NCBI GenBank assembly: GCA_958496175.1 | Contig: OY292277.1 | Coordinates: forward strand, 2,542,001 to 2,606,000 | From: Sisyra terminalis | Lineage: Eukaryota; Arthropoda; Insecta; Neuroptera; Sisyridae | Length of the DNA: 64,000 nt | Direction of reading: 5' to 3' | Part shown: piece after piece, positions 34,854-49,800 of the stretch | Position numbering within the stretch: position 1 is the stretch's first letter | How the letters are laid out: every line of letters starts with the position of its first letter | Made by a program: the position numbers and the translations under genes | Notes under the pieces: model-generated | The model's database searches: none | Seen by the model: only the letters and a program-made list of their open reading frames with translations | What the model was told of the DNA's origin: nothing

Positions 34854-37800
34854 GTAAGTGTAGGGCGAATCCTTTGAATTGTCAATGTGGGTATACCTGG
34901 TGTATGGAGGATTATTGCGAGGCAATCAATGGGAATTCCTGCGACAGTGATTCTTTGGAAATTGTCATCGAGTGATTTGAACGAATGTGCGAATAATGGG
35001 GCGATCTATGGAGCATGAATCCGTTTCCGGATCAACCTGTTCACCGACAATTAAATGAGAGTTGTAATGACACAAGTTGGATGTTTATAAAATTAGTTCA
35101 AACCATCGAAAATTGATGAATGAGAATTGAATTACGGTCAGAAATTTTCCCAACAAAAATTTTATGTTTTTCAATGAAAATTTCTATAGTAATGTTAACG
35201 AATTATTGGTTTGATCCGTATAGTCCTACTATACAAATTTATTCCCTAGTTTTCCTACTTGAAATTCAACCTCTTCAAAAAAATTATATATACGAGAAAA
35301 TTCCTTAAAGTTTATGTTTTAGTGGACTATACTTATTTAAATTCAACCTTAATACATAAATTTTTCAACTTTATGCTTAACAAAGCCAGATATTTTTGGA
35401 AAATTTCAAAGACTTCAAAATTTCACATCCAATTAATAATTAAATTGTCTTTTTGCACTCAATGAAATTAAATTAAGCTAGGTACAATTTAATCAATTAT
35501 CAATTTTTTTTATATTACGTTAAAATGCTAAAAAATCAAATTTCCATTTTCCAAATTAAAGCATTATACATGGAATTATAGTTTTCCCGTTTTTAATGGC
35601 ACCACAACCCAAATTTCAAACCAAAACACTTTCCCTATTCATTACCTCTTTTATTTCATACGGACAAGGAATTTTCAAATTTTGATAATTGTAGTCTGCT
35701 TTTCCTTTGCATTCACCTTAAAATTATCAAATTATAAGTAAAAAACGTTTACTTCAAGAAAAAAAATCAAATTTTCTTAGAGCATTTGACATTTGGTCTG
35801 CACGAAACATTTTCATAGCAACCCTTATTTTTCCCAAATTTCGTATCCAAGACTCAAACCTTTGAATTTCCAAAAGCAATTTTGTGATGGATTTTCCGTC
35901 TAAGACTTATTTTGAATCAATCTTCATAAGTTTTTCACTCAAATATGGGTACTATTAAACATTTGAGCACTTTAACTGAATAGTTGCTCTCTTGTAGAGT
36001 AAATTTATTGTAAGGGCAAAAGGGCTTCATACTTTTCTTGGTCTAAACATTACTCCGAAGAATACGGAACCATTTAAGTTTACCTAAAACAAATACGGTC
36101 AGAGATTTTCCCAACAAAAATCACTTCAATTTTATGCTTTTCAATGAAAATTTCTATACTAATGCTAACGAATTATCTGTACAATCCGTATAGTTCTACT
36201 ATACACATTTATCCCCTAGTTTTCCTTACAAGATTCAACCTTCTCAAAAAAATTATATATAGGAGAAAATTCCTAAAAGTAACTGTTTTAGTGAACTAGC
36301 CTTATTTAAATTCAACCTTAATAAATACATTTTTCAACTTTATGTTTAACAAAGCCGGATTTTTTTGGAAAATTTCAAAGACTTCAAAATTTGACATCAA
36401 GTTAATAATAAAATTGTCTTTTTGCACTCAATGAAATTAAATTAAGCTAGGTACAATTTAAATAATTATTATTTTTTCATATTACGTTAAAATGCTCAAA
36501 AATCAAATTTCCATTTTCCAAATGATATATTTATCTGTACCAATCAAATCAAAGCATTATACATGGAAGTACATAGCACCCAAAGGACCCAAAGTTTTCC
36601 CGTTTTTTCATGGCATCTTAACCGAAGTTTCAAACCAAAACCCATTCCCTATTCAATACTCTTTTAATTTCATACGAACAAGGAATTTTTAAATTTTGAT
36701 AATTGTAATCTACTTTTCCTTTGCATTCACCTTAAAATTATCAAATTATAAGTGAAAAACGTTTACTTCAATAAAAAAAATCAAATTTTCTTGGTAAATT
36801 TGACATTTGGTCTGCACAAAATATTTTCATAGCGACCCTTGTTTTTCCCTAGTTTCGTATCCAAGACTCAAACCTTTAAATTTCCAAAAGCAATTTTGTG
36901 ACGGATTTTCCGTCTAAGACTTATTTTATATCAATCTTGATAATATTTCTCTAAAATATATGTACTATTAAACATTTGAGCACTTTAACTGAATAGTTTC
37001 TCTATTGTACAGTAAATTTATCGTAAGGGCAAAAGGGCTTCATACTTTTCTTGGTCTAAATAACAGTCCGAAGAATACGGAACCATTTAAGTTTACCTAA
37101 AACAAATAAGAAATAAATAAAATAGAAATAAAAAGATTATTTTATAAAGTTTGATCTTATGTTCTTTCTATTCATACCCAGCCAAATGAAAGTGACAAAT
37201 TTTTGGAGATGTTACTCTACAGCATTAGTTACAGCAAGTAAACTTACTATGGGTATTTAAATTGAATTTACAACTAAAACCGGATGTGGTTCTGTAACCG
37301 AGGTACCACACTGACATTTTCATTAGATAAACATTTACAATATAGTGTTCATTAGCGTCCACCACGACTAACAGCATCCCAATCCCCCCGAATCAAATTG
37401 ATCGTAATTATAACATCATCATCATCATCATCTCCCAAGTCCCGAACTGGAAAACTTTCAAGCCGTATGAGCGAGATAGTAAATAGAACGGAATTAACGT
37501 TTATAGAACGGATGCTAATCAATTGATGTGCGCTCTCCCCATTCATAATTTTATATATATATATTTATACACAACATTTAACCGTCGCCCATATATGTAA
37601 CGACCCCAACGAACCATCCAATTATTACTTATATTTATTAAAATTATAAGAACTTACAAATTCCCATCTTCTGGTGGATCCGTTGCAAACTTTTCGTTGC
37701 AATTCTGGTAAAAACTGCAACCGTTTTTCACGTCCTAAAACAAAAAGTAAAAATAAAACTTATCGCTCATTAGATTATCGAAACAGTGGAGATATGAATT

Positions 37801-40800
37801 CATATGTGTGTGGATTTGGTTGTGTTGGACAATTCTCGGGATTTTAATAAGGAAGTTGAAAATTAACAACCCTTTAACTCTCCCACCAGCCACTGACCTA
37901 CGTTTTTACACTGACTTTCATCGCAAGTTCGTTTCACCGTTAAACTCGAGCGGTTTATACTAAAATTCAAGCGTGAAAATTGTACAATGTATTTTCCAAA
38001 TTTGTAAGTAAAATAAAGATTGTAAACATTCGTAACAACATGTACAATTTGTATTGTAATTGAGATTCTTGTCTACCGGTTTCATACTATCGTTACATAA
38101 ATCCTTGAATATTTCTGATACAGAATACTCAAAAAAAAAAAACTATTAAATCAGCAAATTGAAATTTTCCTCTAAGAAAACGCAAACGAAGCTTTTAAAA
38201 TATTAAAAAAAAGAGTTGCAGATTTGCAATCAAAATTCTGAGAAAATCGCGTGTGTTTCTTGGAACTTTATTTTTGCTAAATAAGTTATCTTCAAACCAA
38301 AAAAAAAAATACTATATACTTCCAACGTGATAAGAGTTATCAATTAATAAAGCCATAAATTAAACGAATTTATGATTATTTGGTCCAACAAATAAAATAA
38401 ATCTTGAAAATGTCTCCCGAAACGAAACACAATTGTGTTTCCAACAGAAAATTGGTGATTTCTTTTTTTCATCTTAGGCGGTGAAGAAACAAATACGGAG
38501 GTGAAGTGATCAAGTGTGACGATTATAATAATAGATCTCTCTCACATATCTATTAATGGACCTCGAGACTCTTTCAATCGTCTTCAAGCTCCCCCAATAA
38601 TAAATGAGATTGTTTATATTGATACTATACACACGTGCCATTTCTTCATTTTATATTATTGTCTATTTAGAATTAGTGAAATGCACAACAATCCCAACAA
38701 CTTTGACACAAACCATATGCACCTTCTATCGGGGTGTCACGCTTAACAAGCACAAATGGAAAATTTGTTCGGTTTGAAATTTCACTCCTACAATAAAAAA
38801 AACAAACATTAGTAAAAAGTTTGGGACTTCAAAAAAAAAAAAGGAAAATATTTAAGTACTTTTAAATCAATCATTCAGTAACAATCTATGAAAATTTGTG
38901 CTTAATAATTTTTAAAAATTTACAGTCCAATCGTCAAAGGGTGGAAAACATTAACTTTCGATAAAATTATATAAAATTCATGAAAAAATTGATTGAACTG
39001 TGATCGGAGGCATTAAATTTAATTACGATTATATTTATAGTGAAGAGAGATTGGAGATGTTTTATTTTTACACCCAATTATTGTTGTAACATATATGTAA
39101 TTAAAAATTAGTTGGATTACACAAATCAATTTAGATAAAGTGAAGAAAACAAATCTTTTTCTCATTTTTTTCAAGAAAAATTCGTTTAAATTAAAATGTT
39201 TCGGGTCATTGACAAAGTGGCGAGACCCTTTGCCTTCGTCAATGTGTAATGAACTTGTTTGTATCGAAACCAGACCCAAACTATTGGACTATAAAAACTA
39301 ATTTAATAAATTTAAAATTATCATTAACAAGTAATCACTTTTCCACAAATTTTCCAAGAAAAATTTGTTATGATTACATCAGATTAAAAACATTTTATAA
39401 AATAGTAAAACAGTAATACTGTTCTTCTATTGAATTAAAAACTGTTACAATGTTTTTTATCAATTTTTAGGAACCCCATTTCAATACGAATATGTTTTTT
39501 CCCAAAAAGGCGCTTTAATATGCAGGTTTCAGGCTAATTTTGATTCCTTTGGGTTCTTATATAAATTTTCTGGTACTATTCAACTAGTTTAGAACTGAAA
39601 TCAAACATTTCTGTAGCTTCTTCTTGTATCACAATATTCCAATAGTATGCAAGCCTGTTCTCAGGCCACAAACAACAAAATTTACTTAATGAAAACGTAA
39701 ATTATTATTGCTCGGGAATTATTGGCATGTTTTCGGTATTAAGTTCAAATAACTATTTTTAACTTGCTTATAACTTTTGGATATCATCTTTTTTTTGTTC
39801 AAAAGCTCAACTATCACATCTGCCACCAATTTGCCTCGAGGCCTTATTAAATTGAGTATTCAAAAAGGATTTATCATCATTCTTTTGATGCGTTTTCTTC
39901 TTTAGTGTTTTTTTCACCGGAAACAATGATTAGTATCACATAAAACGACAGAAATATGCCTAAAAACGAAAATATACATTAGTTAAACATCAATATTAAA
40001 AAAAATGATCAACGTACAAATAAAGATTTATGGGGCACTCACAACTATAATTTTATTTGTAATGGTCTTTGAGCCATTCAAAATTGGACAGCCCTGGTTT
40101 AAAACTTAATGGAATTGTTAATGGCTGCTTCTAATAGCCAGGGTTGGTACCAAGCAAGTTTAGTAGAAAAATTCTTGAGCTTTCGGTCTTAGAATCTTCG
40201 GCTTAAGAACTTCAGAACTTATCAAACAAGTTTGACTAATTTTTGAATTCCCAGTTATTGTAGGTATACAATTTGAACACGTATTCCGCCTTCAAAGCCC
40301 TTTTTTGAAAAAATACATATTCGTACTAGAAATAGGACCGGTCTGAGATTAAAAATTGGGCCAATTAACGGAATTTAATTTTCAGATTAATCCATTATGT
40401 TTTTTTTAAAAAGTGAATTGAACCAAACAGGTATTCAATTAGTTTTGAAAGCTTTTTTTCGGCTTTTAATTCTTTTTGAAGTAGGTTAGGTGTATCTTTT
40501 ACATGGTCCACATGAATCCAGAGAAAACCTAAAAATTGTTTACGTGATATAATTTATTATGATAATTCTTAGACAATGTTACCTGCAATTTCCCAAAGTA
40601 TAAATATTACATATCGTATTTTTTAATTATAATAATTGATAATAATTAACTACAATTCAACTTGTGATTTTTCCCGTGAATTTAAATGGCGGAAAAAGAA
40701 CCACGAGACGGTGCTATTCCATTAACTAACCAACAACATTCGGTTTTATTCAATCATATTTCTCAGTTGTATTAAAGTCAAATGAGAATTAAAGCGATTA

Positions 40801-43800
40801 TCCTCAGATTTCATTGTTTTTCAAAAAAACCAAATATAAATTTTAAAGTTTTCATCAAAAATTTTTGTTATTAAAGGCATAAAATTAGATACCGGAAAAA
40901 GAATATTTATTTAGTAATAGAAATTTAGACTTGAGCTTTTCAAATACGGCAACAAAAGAGCTTTTTGTTCATTCAGAACTAATTAAAACTTTTCAAATTT
41001 TCCAAAAATTTGGAAGTCAGCCTCTGCAATCATTTTAATTTTCATATTAAATTTGTCGTAAAATAATAATTATTATTTTTTTCATAGTTTTCATATAGAT
41101 TTTTAATATATTTGTTAAATTAATGGCCTAGTGATTGATATGAAGATGCAGTGGAGGTTACGAAGGGTTAACAAACATTGGCCATAAAAAATGAGAAAAA
41201 ATCATAACAGAAAAACGAACGACTTGCTTGTTGTTATTATTGTAGATAAAAAGCCACACTTACAATTTCCTATCAACAAAAAATAAGTGTACGCTCGTAT
41301 TGAGTAAAAATAATTAATTTTTCATTAAATTTGTAATCGAAAAAAAATATATGTAAGAGGTTTTTATTTTTATTTTGTTATCAATCAAACAAATCATTAC
41401 TGTGGCAGATAGTTATGAGTTCAAATGAAGAATTAAACGAGAATACTGGACCAGACTTTTTTCACGTGGACTTAAGAAACTTCCTAAAAGAAAATTATTT
41501 TCGATGGAAAAAAGTTTTACATCGTAGGTGTTCATATTTTAGAGGTAGGCACTGATGATGTAAACGTAGAAAAGTGAAAAATTCTCAAGTTTTTGAAATT
41601 ATCCATGTGCTATACAAAATACACAGACATTTTTTGAAATTCCCTCTTTTAATTTTGAAACCAATATCCATGGCAACAATGATAAATTTAAATTAAACAA
41701 TCGCCAGATTTTGTTTCACCAAATGTTGGTATTAATGTTTTCAAAACATTTACCAACTACCACGTGGCAAGTTCAAATCTCCATTTTTTCTCTCCCAAGA
41801 AATAATTTGTACTGCAGGTATTTCCGTATTTTTCTTTTTACAAATATTTATCGTTTTCTCAATTTCAGTTCCCAAATTTCCCTGAGAATCTTTCACCGGA
41901 GGTGACAAAAACATTTCAAGCACGCCACTTGAGCCAAACCGTATGGAATCTTGAATCCAAATAAATGTAACGATCTAACGTTTACATTTCACCAAATAAA
42001 TGTTTAACAAAATATCAAATTACCACCACAATCTCCTTCGCGGTTTTCTCTTTCAACGTTAGACCCGTAAAACAAACGAGACAATCTCAAGTGGCGTTAA
42101 ACGATATGGTCCAGCAACCAAGCCACCCACCCTTAAAGCTACCGTAAAAGAAGGAATCATTGTACCAATTCCTTTAACATATATATATTATCTGAAAGAA
42201 TTGCTTCATTGTTCGCTCTCGTTTTTCTTCTCGTTCTAATAACTACTTGCAAGATTTACTCCGCGTATGAATCTTCTTCGTAACACCAATGATCTTCAAT
42301 GATATTTATCATTGTCTTCGTGGGCTGAACTAGAACTCAGCTAGCACGCGTGATCTCAAAGATTAATAAATTAAACGCCATTCAACACACACAAATAGAA
42401 TGCTTTTTATTTCCTCGCTTCTTCGCCTCATTTAATTCACTCTTTTAATGCCAATAAATTTACTCAGATACACTCTCGAGAGGCTCATTGAAATCTTTGT
42501 TTGTTTATTGAAGCAATTTTTGCAGAACATTTTAAAAATAGACACAGATAACCCGTTGACCTCTGCATAGGGAAACGTTAACAAAAGCTTTATCTTACAA
42601 TAACGAGATCGTAAATCTATCTTTCTTTCCAGTGCGTTGCCGGTTGTTATCTTTGGCGAAATGCGTTGGAATCATCTTGCCAAACAGTTTGTGTAAGTAT
42701 TTGTCTTTTTTCCGAATATCAATAGCAGAATAACGAATATTTCATTTGTAGAATGGAACTCAAGAAATGTTACCTCCAAAACAATTATATTGTGTGATTG
42801 GATGCAATGATGCGCTAACCAGATATCTAAATAAGTTACGCTCAGAAATCGGAACCCTTCCAGCACCAGCTTTAGTCGCTGATTCGTTAACCGCAACTTC
42901 GTTGCGTCTAGAATGGTCATGGCATCGGAACCAAGACATGCAACAATCACACGTCAAATACTTGGTTCAATGGCGCTACGAAGAACTCGCAGCCGCCTGG
43001 CAATATTGCCGCAATCAAACATGGAGTTCCCAACACGAAACTGTTTTCGTTGACAATTTACAACCCTACACAAAATATCGAGTACAAAAATCAAATTTAC
43101 CATCCATTTAGCTCCCATAATAATGCCAATATTTTCAGTTTCGAGTGGCTGTGTTACTCTGGCCGAATTACGTAGGCGAGCCGGTGGTTTCGGAGCCGAG
43201 CGTCGTGATAAGTACGCTGCCTTTGGGCGTTCCAGCGTCCAAACCGATCATCAAACGTGCTGTTGCGGTAGACAGTTCTCGAATCAGCATATCCTGGGAA
43301 CCAGGTCCTTTTCCCAACGGTCCTATCCTTTCATACGTCCTACAAATTGTCTCACAAGATCATCACCCCGTTTTCAAGGTCAGAACACGCATCTATCGGT
43401 TTTGGAACTTTCTCTATTGAAACAATAACGATCACTCGCTTCATGCTAACGTCTCATACATTCTAAGCTTACACTAACAAATTTCCTGTTTTTCAACTAA
43501 CAAAACAAATGTTTGATTGATATCTCCAAATTTTAATATTTTGTTTCCTTTTTCGTAGGATATTCCGGCACAAAGCAATCCAGATTTTTATATGTTTAAA
43601 CATCTGACACCGTCTCGAAATTATACGCTTTCGATCGCAATGCGAAATGGGGTGGGTCAAGGTCCAGCGGCCAGTGTTACGGTGGAAACTCCTTCCGAGA
43701 ATATAGTAAATCAAACGGTTCCAATTTTGATTTTGGGATCGCATCAGTCCGTCATTCAACAGAGCGCCGATATGCTCGAAGAGCCGATTGTAATTTATCA

Positions 43801-46800
43801 AACAGAAAAATATATAAAAGGCGAGATATAAATATATTCGAGATACAAATCGTATGATTTGCAAATTTATTTTCCATTTGTAGGGGTGGCAATCCACGTG
43901 GACCAACGACTCCTATTCATTTCCGACTCATCCGGCTATGTTTATCGCACTCCATTACGCTCGTCGTCGACGTCCGACGCCATTCCCATAATCCATCCAA
44001 ACTACGTCAATTTTCTTCCGTTCGATTTAAGCGTCGACTGGCTCAATGATCAACTGTACATTTTGGGTGAGGTGCGTCATTCGTTCAAGTCGCGCGTCTG
44101 GCAAATTGTACGATGTTCTTTGGATGGACGTAGTCGCACGGTGGCAATGGCCGGCTTTCTCACCAAACCCCATCACATTGAAGTGGACCCGTACAATGGG
44201 TACATGTTTTGGGTGAACGGAATTGGACTGTGGCGATTAGACCTGGCCGATATCAGCAACGGAATTCGCAGAGAAAACTCGCCACTTTTGCTACTGGAAA
44301 TGGCCAATTTGGGTGCTTTTACAGTGGATCACACCAATTTCCGTCTTTTGGTTCCGCATCATGTTAACAACACCGTGATTTCAGTGTCTTTGGACGGGTA
44401 TTTTCATTTTTCTACAACAAATTTACAAGTTTCATTAATTTGATTTTTTTTTTAATTTTAGACGGGAAGTGATAGATTTACGTAACAACACGCAAAAGCC
44501 AATGTTTAACAATGTGCTTTCAATAGCGACAGCAAACGGTTTGTTTTATTGGACCAACGGAAATGAAGTCATTGCCGAGGAATACAACCAAAAGGGTGAC
44601 AGTTACTTTCACAACACATATCCGGATTTGAGCGACCGCTCATTTGTGAGCATTTCAATTAATTTGCCAACGTCGCAACCGATTCCGGTGCCGGTGAATC
44701 CTCCGACTCACGTTCAAGCTATTTTGGGGGCGAACAAAGCGAAAGTGTCGTGGCAAGCACCACATTTACTGGGCGACCAAGGCAAGGGTGCCTGGCAAAA
44801 TTGGTTTTACGAACTCCAAGTTCGTGATTCCAGTGGAAATATTCATCATCATCGTAACATAAATTTGACGGCACATACGTTGAAAAATTTAAAGGAAAAT
44901 ACTGAGTATATATTCAAGGCAACGGCCTACACGAGATCGGGACGTGGTCCTTGGAGTTCAGAGTTTCGCGGCCGAACGTTAAATCAACCATCCAACGCAA
45001 AATTTTTGTGGTCAGCCCAGGAAGGATTGTTACAATCGGATGTTACGGGCGATAATGTTACAACGTTAATTCATAAAAATAGTGACTACCACATAACAGA
45101 TATCACCTGGTTTCATGATACGTTATACATGGTAACTAACACGACTCACGTCTACAGCTATGACTTAAAACAAAACCGAAAAACTCGCCTCTTGGATATC
45201 GATTCGGCAAGCAGTATCGCTGTGGATTGGATTGGAAAAAAACTATATTGGTCCAATCCAAAACAACAACTGGTAAGATTTTTTTTCCCTCAAAAACTAA
45301 ATTTTACTTATCAATTTTTTAAATTTTAGATAACTCGCGGTAATTTACACGGAGGCCAACATGAACCACTTCCAATTTTAACTTTGGCTCAAGAATTGAA
45401 TGTTGATTCAGTCAATGCTTATATTTACTGGTCGACAGGTCATGCCGTTGAATGTGCTCGTCTCAATGGAGCAGATCGTCGAATTTACTATCCGGCTCAA
45501 TTATTTTCTGGGAAGCAAGTGATGGGCCTAACAATTGACATTGAACAACGCATAGTTTATTGGATCGTTCGAAGTTTTGAGGTGTCAATTTTGTTCCAAG
45601 CTCCCACGGCTGAAACAATTACAGGATCAGAAGTTCTAGTGTTTCACCAACAACCGTTACAGTATCGAGACATGCTTGGTCCTTTGTGCTTTTTCAGTCA
45701 ACGACTTTTGTGGCTCCGGGATCGTAACAATGCAGTTATTGGTGATTTAAACGGACAAAATGCAGCGCTTTTGAGTGGTTCTCGATTGAATGGACTTAAA
45801 ATGGTAACGGTGATTGATGAAGCCTTGCATTTATATCCTCCGAATGTTACGGATGTGATTAATGTGATTCCGAATAGTGTGGATGAAGAAACAATTCGTA
45901 TTGAAGGGCCTTGGAATGCGTTTAATATAACTTGGGCTCCGATTAAGAATGTGAATTACGGTCAAATTTTTTATGAAGTTAAAGTCGATGATGGCACCAA
46001 TTCAGATTCAAGCGTAAGAAAATCTTAGTAAAAATTAAGAACATTTTTTAAGAGAATTTTTTTTAGGTCGTTACCAATCAAAACACGGTTTTATATCCTC
46101 TGAGATTAACCCCGTATTCAAGGGTGGTTGTTACAGTACGAGCTTTTACCTATTGGGGCTCTGCCCCACAGACAAAAACAGTGTTATATTCACCACCGTC
46201 AACACCATCGAAACCACAATCTCCTCGAGTTTATATCGCCTACAATCGGCACCCTTTTCAAGAACGAGAAGTCATCGCGACTTTTCGTTGGAGTTTACCT
46301 TTAAACTCCAATGGAATCATCCAAGGATACATTGTTAACTGTTGGTTTGAGACCGACAATGGAGTTGAAGTAAAAATTTACGATAATTTAACTTTGCCGC
46401 CAGAACAATTTGAGTTTTTAACAACACATTTGAGCGAAAATTTGACCTATTACTTCCAAGTAAATTAACTATTTATTTCACAGAAATTTTTATTTATTTT
46501 TAATTTTTTGTAATTTTAGGTGCAAGCATACACTGAAGTAGGACGAGGCGAGGCTTCGAATATTATCTCTGCGTTTACAGGAATCGAGACTTTTATTCCA
46601 ACGCTATTGATTGCATCGGAAGATCGAATTTTCATCAAAGATTTCGATAACGATGAAACTGTGACGATTGCAAAAAGTAATGGAAAAATCATTGATTTTG
46701 ATTATATTTACAACGAAGGAAAAATTATTTGGTTGAGTGATTTGCAAGAGATTTTCATTTCAAACTTTGATAAGAGCAATCGTAGCAAAATTGCCACCTT

Positions 46801-49800
46801 AAATGGAACGGGAACCAGCATTGCGGTTGATTGGGTGAAACGATTTATTTATTGGATCCAATTCGATGTGTTAACGCGAGAATCAACGATTTTTTCGTAT
46901 GACATCAGCACGGCTGATGAGGGAATTTTAAAAATTCACAAAGTGATAACATTGCCGACAATGATTCACCACTTGGAAATATCGCCAACGACCAGCACAA
47001 TTTACTGGACCCAATCGGCTCAGAACAGTGATAGGAATGTCTTAATGGCGAGTGATTATTCTGGAAACGATGTTCGGTCATTGTTTTCGTATCATAACGT
47101 TAATCGGGAACTGTGTAATTGTTCGTTACTGATGAATATTGAAAAAACTTTTGCCATTCATACACCGGTGGTGTCAAAACCGAAAATTGTTGTTATTGAT
47201 GCCGGTACGAAAAACGTGATTGAAACGGACACCAGAGGATGTATTTGTCGGATTGTAACCCAGCATAATTTCAACGATCCAATTGAATCATTGACGGCAC
47301 AAAGTAATATTGTTTACCTTTTGAGTAAAGGTCAAATTTTTACCAACTCCAACGAGACATTCATTCAGGAACCTTCAGCGGAGCTGATTTCAACTATTGG
47401 TTCCCACAAACAATTATATCCACCAGCACATTGTCTAGTTCCACATCAGGAACCCTTAGAAGTAAAACTATACAATCGTTCATCGAATTGGTTGATTTTA
47501 GAAATGCCACCCCCAACCCGCGACTATAGCTGCCTCAATTTTCCCATGCCTTCTGTTCAATATCGGATTTATTATATGCCATACAACAACGAAGATAATT
47601 TAGAATGCGACGAAACTTGTTCCGTCATTATGACGTACGATAAATATTTAAAAGTTCATCGTCTTCGGCCTTTTTCCAAATATTTGTTCTCAGTTTCGGT
47701 TAGTAACTTTTATGGTTCGCTTCATGAACAGAAAATCAATATAGGACCTGGAGTAATTTTCGAAACTGCTGCCGGAGGTAAGAAACTAAACTAATTTTTT
47801 TAAAAATCTCTAAATCTTTAAATTTACAGCTCCGTCAAAGGCTGAAAAGGTCAAAGCAATCGTAATGAATCCAACATCAATTCAAGTCAGTTGGGATCCC
47901 CCGATGGAGTTAAACGATGAAACTGTTTGGTATGAGGTGCACTGGCGCACCGAAGAGCCACTGGCCGGCGTTCGACAAAAAGGAGAACTTGAAACCAAAT
48001 CAGAACGAAATGTTTTACTCGAAAAACTCTTATCGAACCATACATACTTTATCTGGATTCGCACTCATTCGAAAAACAGTGAAACCTACACTGATAGTGA
48101 ATTGGTTCAAGTGGAAACCTACCCCGAGCCAAACAACATCACCCTGAATAATGTAACCGCCTATACAATCGACATAAGTTGGACCAAATCCAAAGAAATT
48201 ATAAGGCACAGCATTAAGTATACAAAAGTTGGAATGAACTCTTGGACTATCGTGGCTGATGAAGATGCGGTTGATATTAACGAAAATGTTTTTCGATACT
48301 TGATTAAAAATTTACAAGCAAAATCGCTGTACAAGTTTCAATTGGTACTGTCGTATGCAAATTCGGAACGAAGTTATATTTGGCCGAGCGAAGCTCGGTT
48401 TAAATTTCAAACATTGGGTGATAAACCGTCAGCACCAGGAGTTCCAATGGTACAACACGTGCACGGAGACGTTTACCAAATGACTTGGGAACCAGGCAAC
48501 GCCAATGGTTCACCTATTGTCCAATATTTGCTCGAAGGACGCAGTGATGGATCATCAAAAGTAACTGAAACTCTCATCGTAAATCGACGACGTCGAGAAG
48601 ATTTTCATAAATCCTTCGAAGACACATTTTATGTGAAATATACATTGAATGGTTCTGACTATTTGAATTCAACGAAAAAAGAAAAACGAGAAGCTTCTGA
48701 TAGTTTTTCGCAGGTCCAAGTTCCCGAACCATATGTCGATGAAGACGAGGCCAAATGGGACGTTTTTTATAACGGATCGAAAAATTATTGGCTAATTAGT
48801 GATTTGATTCCACATCAAAAGTATTGGTTTCGAGTTGCGGCGCAAAATGAATACGGATGGGGTCCCTATAGTAATATGAGTGAGGCTTTCGAACCCGGAT
48901 CGGAAGCATTGGGGGCGAAACTAGCCCATCGTCCACCTCAACTAACAATGATTCTCGTGATAATTGTTCCGGTTGCAATTATTTTATCTTCTGTTTTCAT
49001 TTGTTGTTTGTTGTGTTGTAAGTCGATTTATTTTTTTGTGTGTGAAATGAATTTACTGTTTAATTTTATTGTAGTATGTAAGAAACGGTCGAAGGAAAAT
49101 AAAACTCCGCAAAATATTGCTCCAATAACAACGCTAGGACCGGATGTAGAGCTGGCGACGCTTCGTGATATGCCACGAGGAAGACCTGGAGGAACTTTTA
49201 TTCACAGCACAAATATCCTATATTCAAGTTCTGATATGCCTTTGAACGATTCGGCTGATGCTCTTCCCCATATCCGGCGCGATCAAATTACTTTGACGAA
49301 GTTTTTGGGGAGTGGAGCTTTTGGAGAAGTGTTCGAAGGGAAGGCAAAAGGTTTGGATGGTTCATCGGGAGATACACGCGTGGCTGTTAAGGTATTATTT
49401 AAGTTAATTTGATGTGGAAAGGTAAAAATATTTGTTATTTATTGTAGACTTTACGAAAAGGGGCGTCCACCAAAGAACGGGCCGAATTTTTGAGCGAGGC
49501 CCAACTAATGGCACATTTTCGTCATAAACACATACTGAGATTGTTGGGAGTTTGTCGAGATAATGATCCACATTTTATCATAATGGAATTGATGGAAGCC
49601 GGTGATTTATTGTCGTATCTGCGAACATCCCGACCATTATTGGTGAGCTTTTATGATCATTATTTTTGACATCAATCAATGAAAAATTATTTTTTTTAGC
49701 AAACTCCACAAGCGTTAACGTTGCTAGATTTGTTGGCGATGTGCGTGGATGTGGCCAAAGGTTGTTGCTATTTGGAAGAACAACATTTTGTTCATCGTGA

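Larger units (their letters stand above)
34854..42632 (+). other. sev: sev intron 2 (7.8 kb)
   Basis: Runs from GTAAGTG to CTTTCTTTCCAG. It contains a tandem duplication (35134-37107) and an (ATC)n run at 37414-37432. A 13-bp inverted pair (ACGCCACTTGAG at about 41923 and its complement at about 42089) may be minor secondary structure. The rest is AT-rich; no additional sev exon was recognised. Confidence 0.75.

Noticed and set aside
41920..42100. 13-bp inverted pair (ACGCCACTTGAG) as ends of a MITE
   Set aside because: No flanking duplication and no further similarity beyond the short pair.
43493..43906. 137-codon minus-strand frame opposite sev exons 6-7
   Set aside because: It overlaps verified sev exons and an intron and has no similarity of its own.
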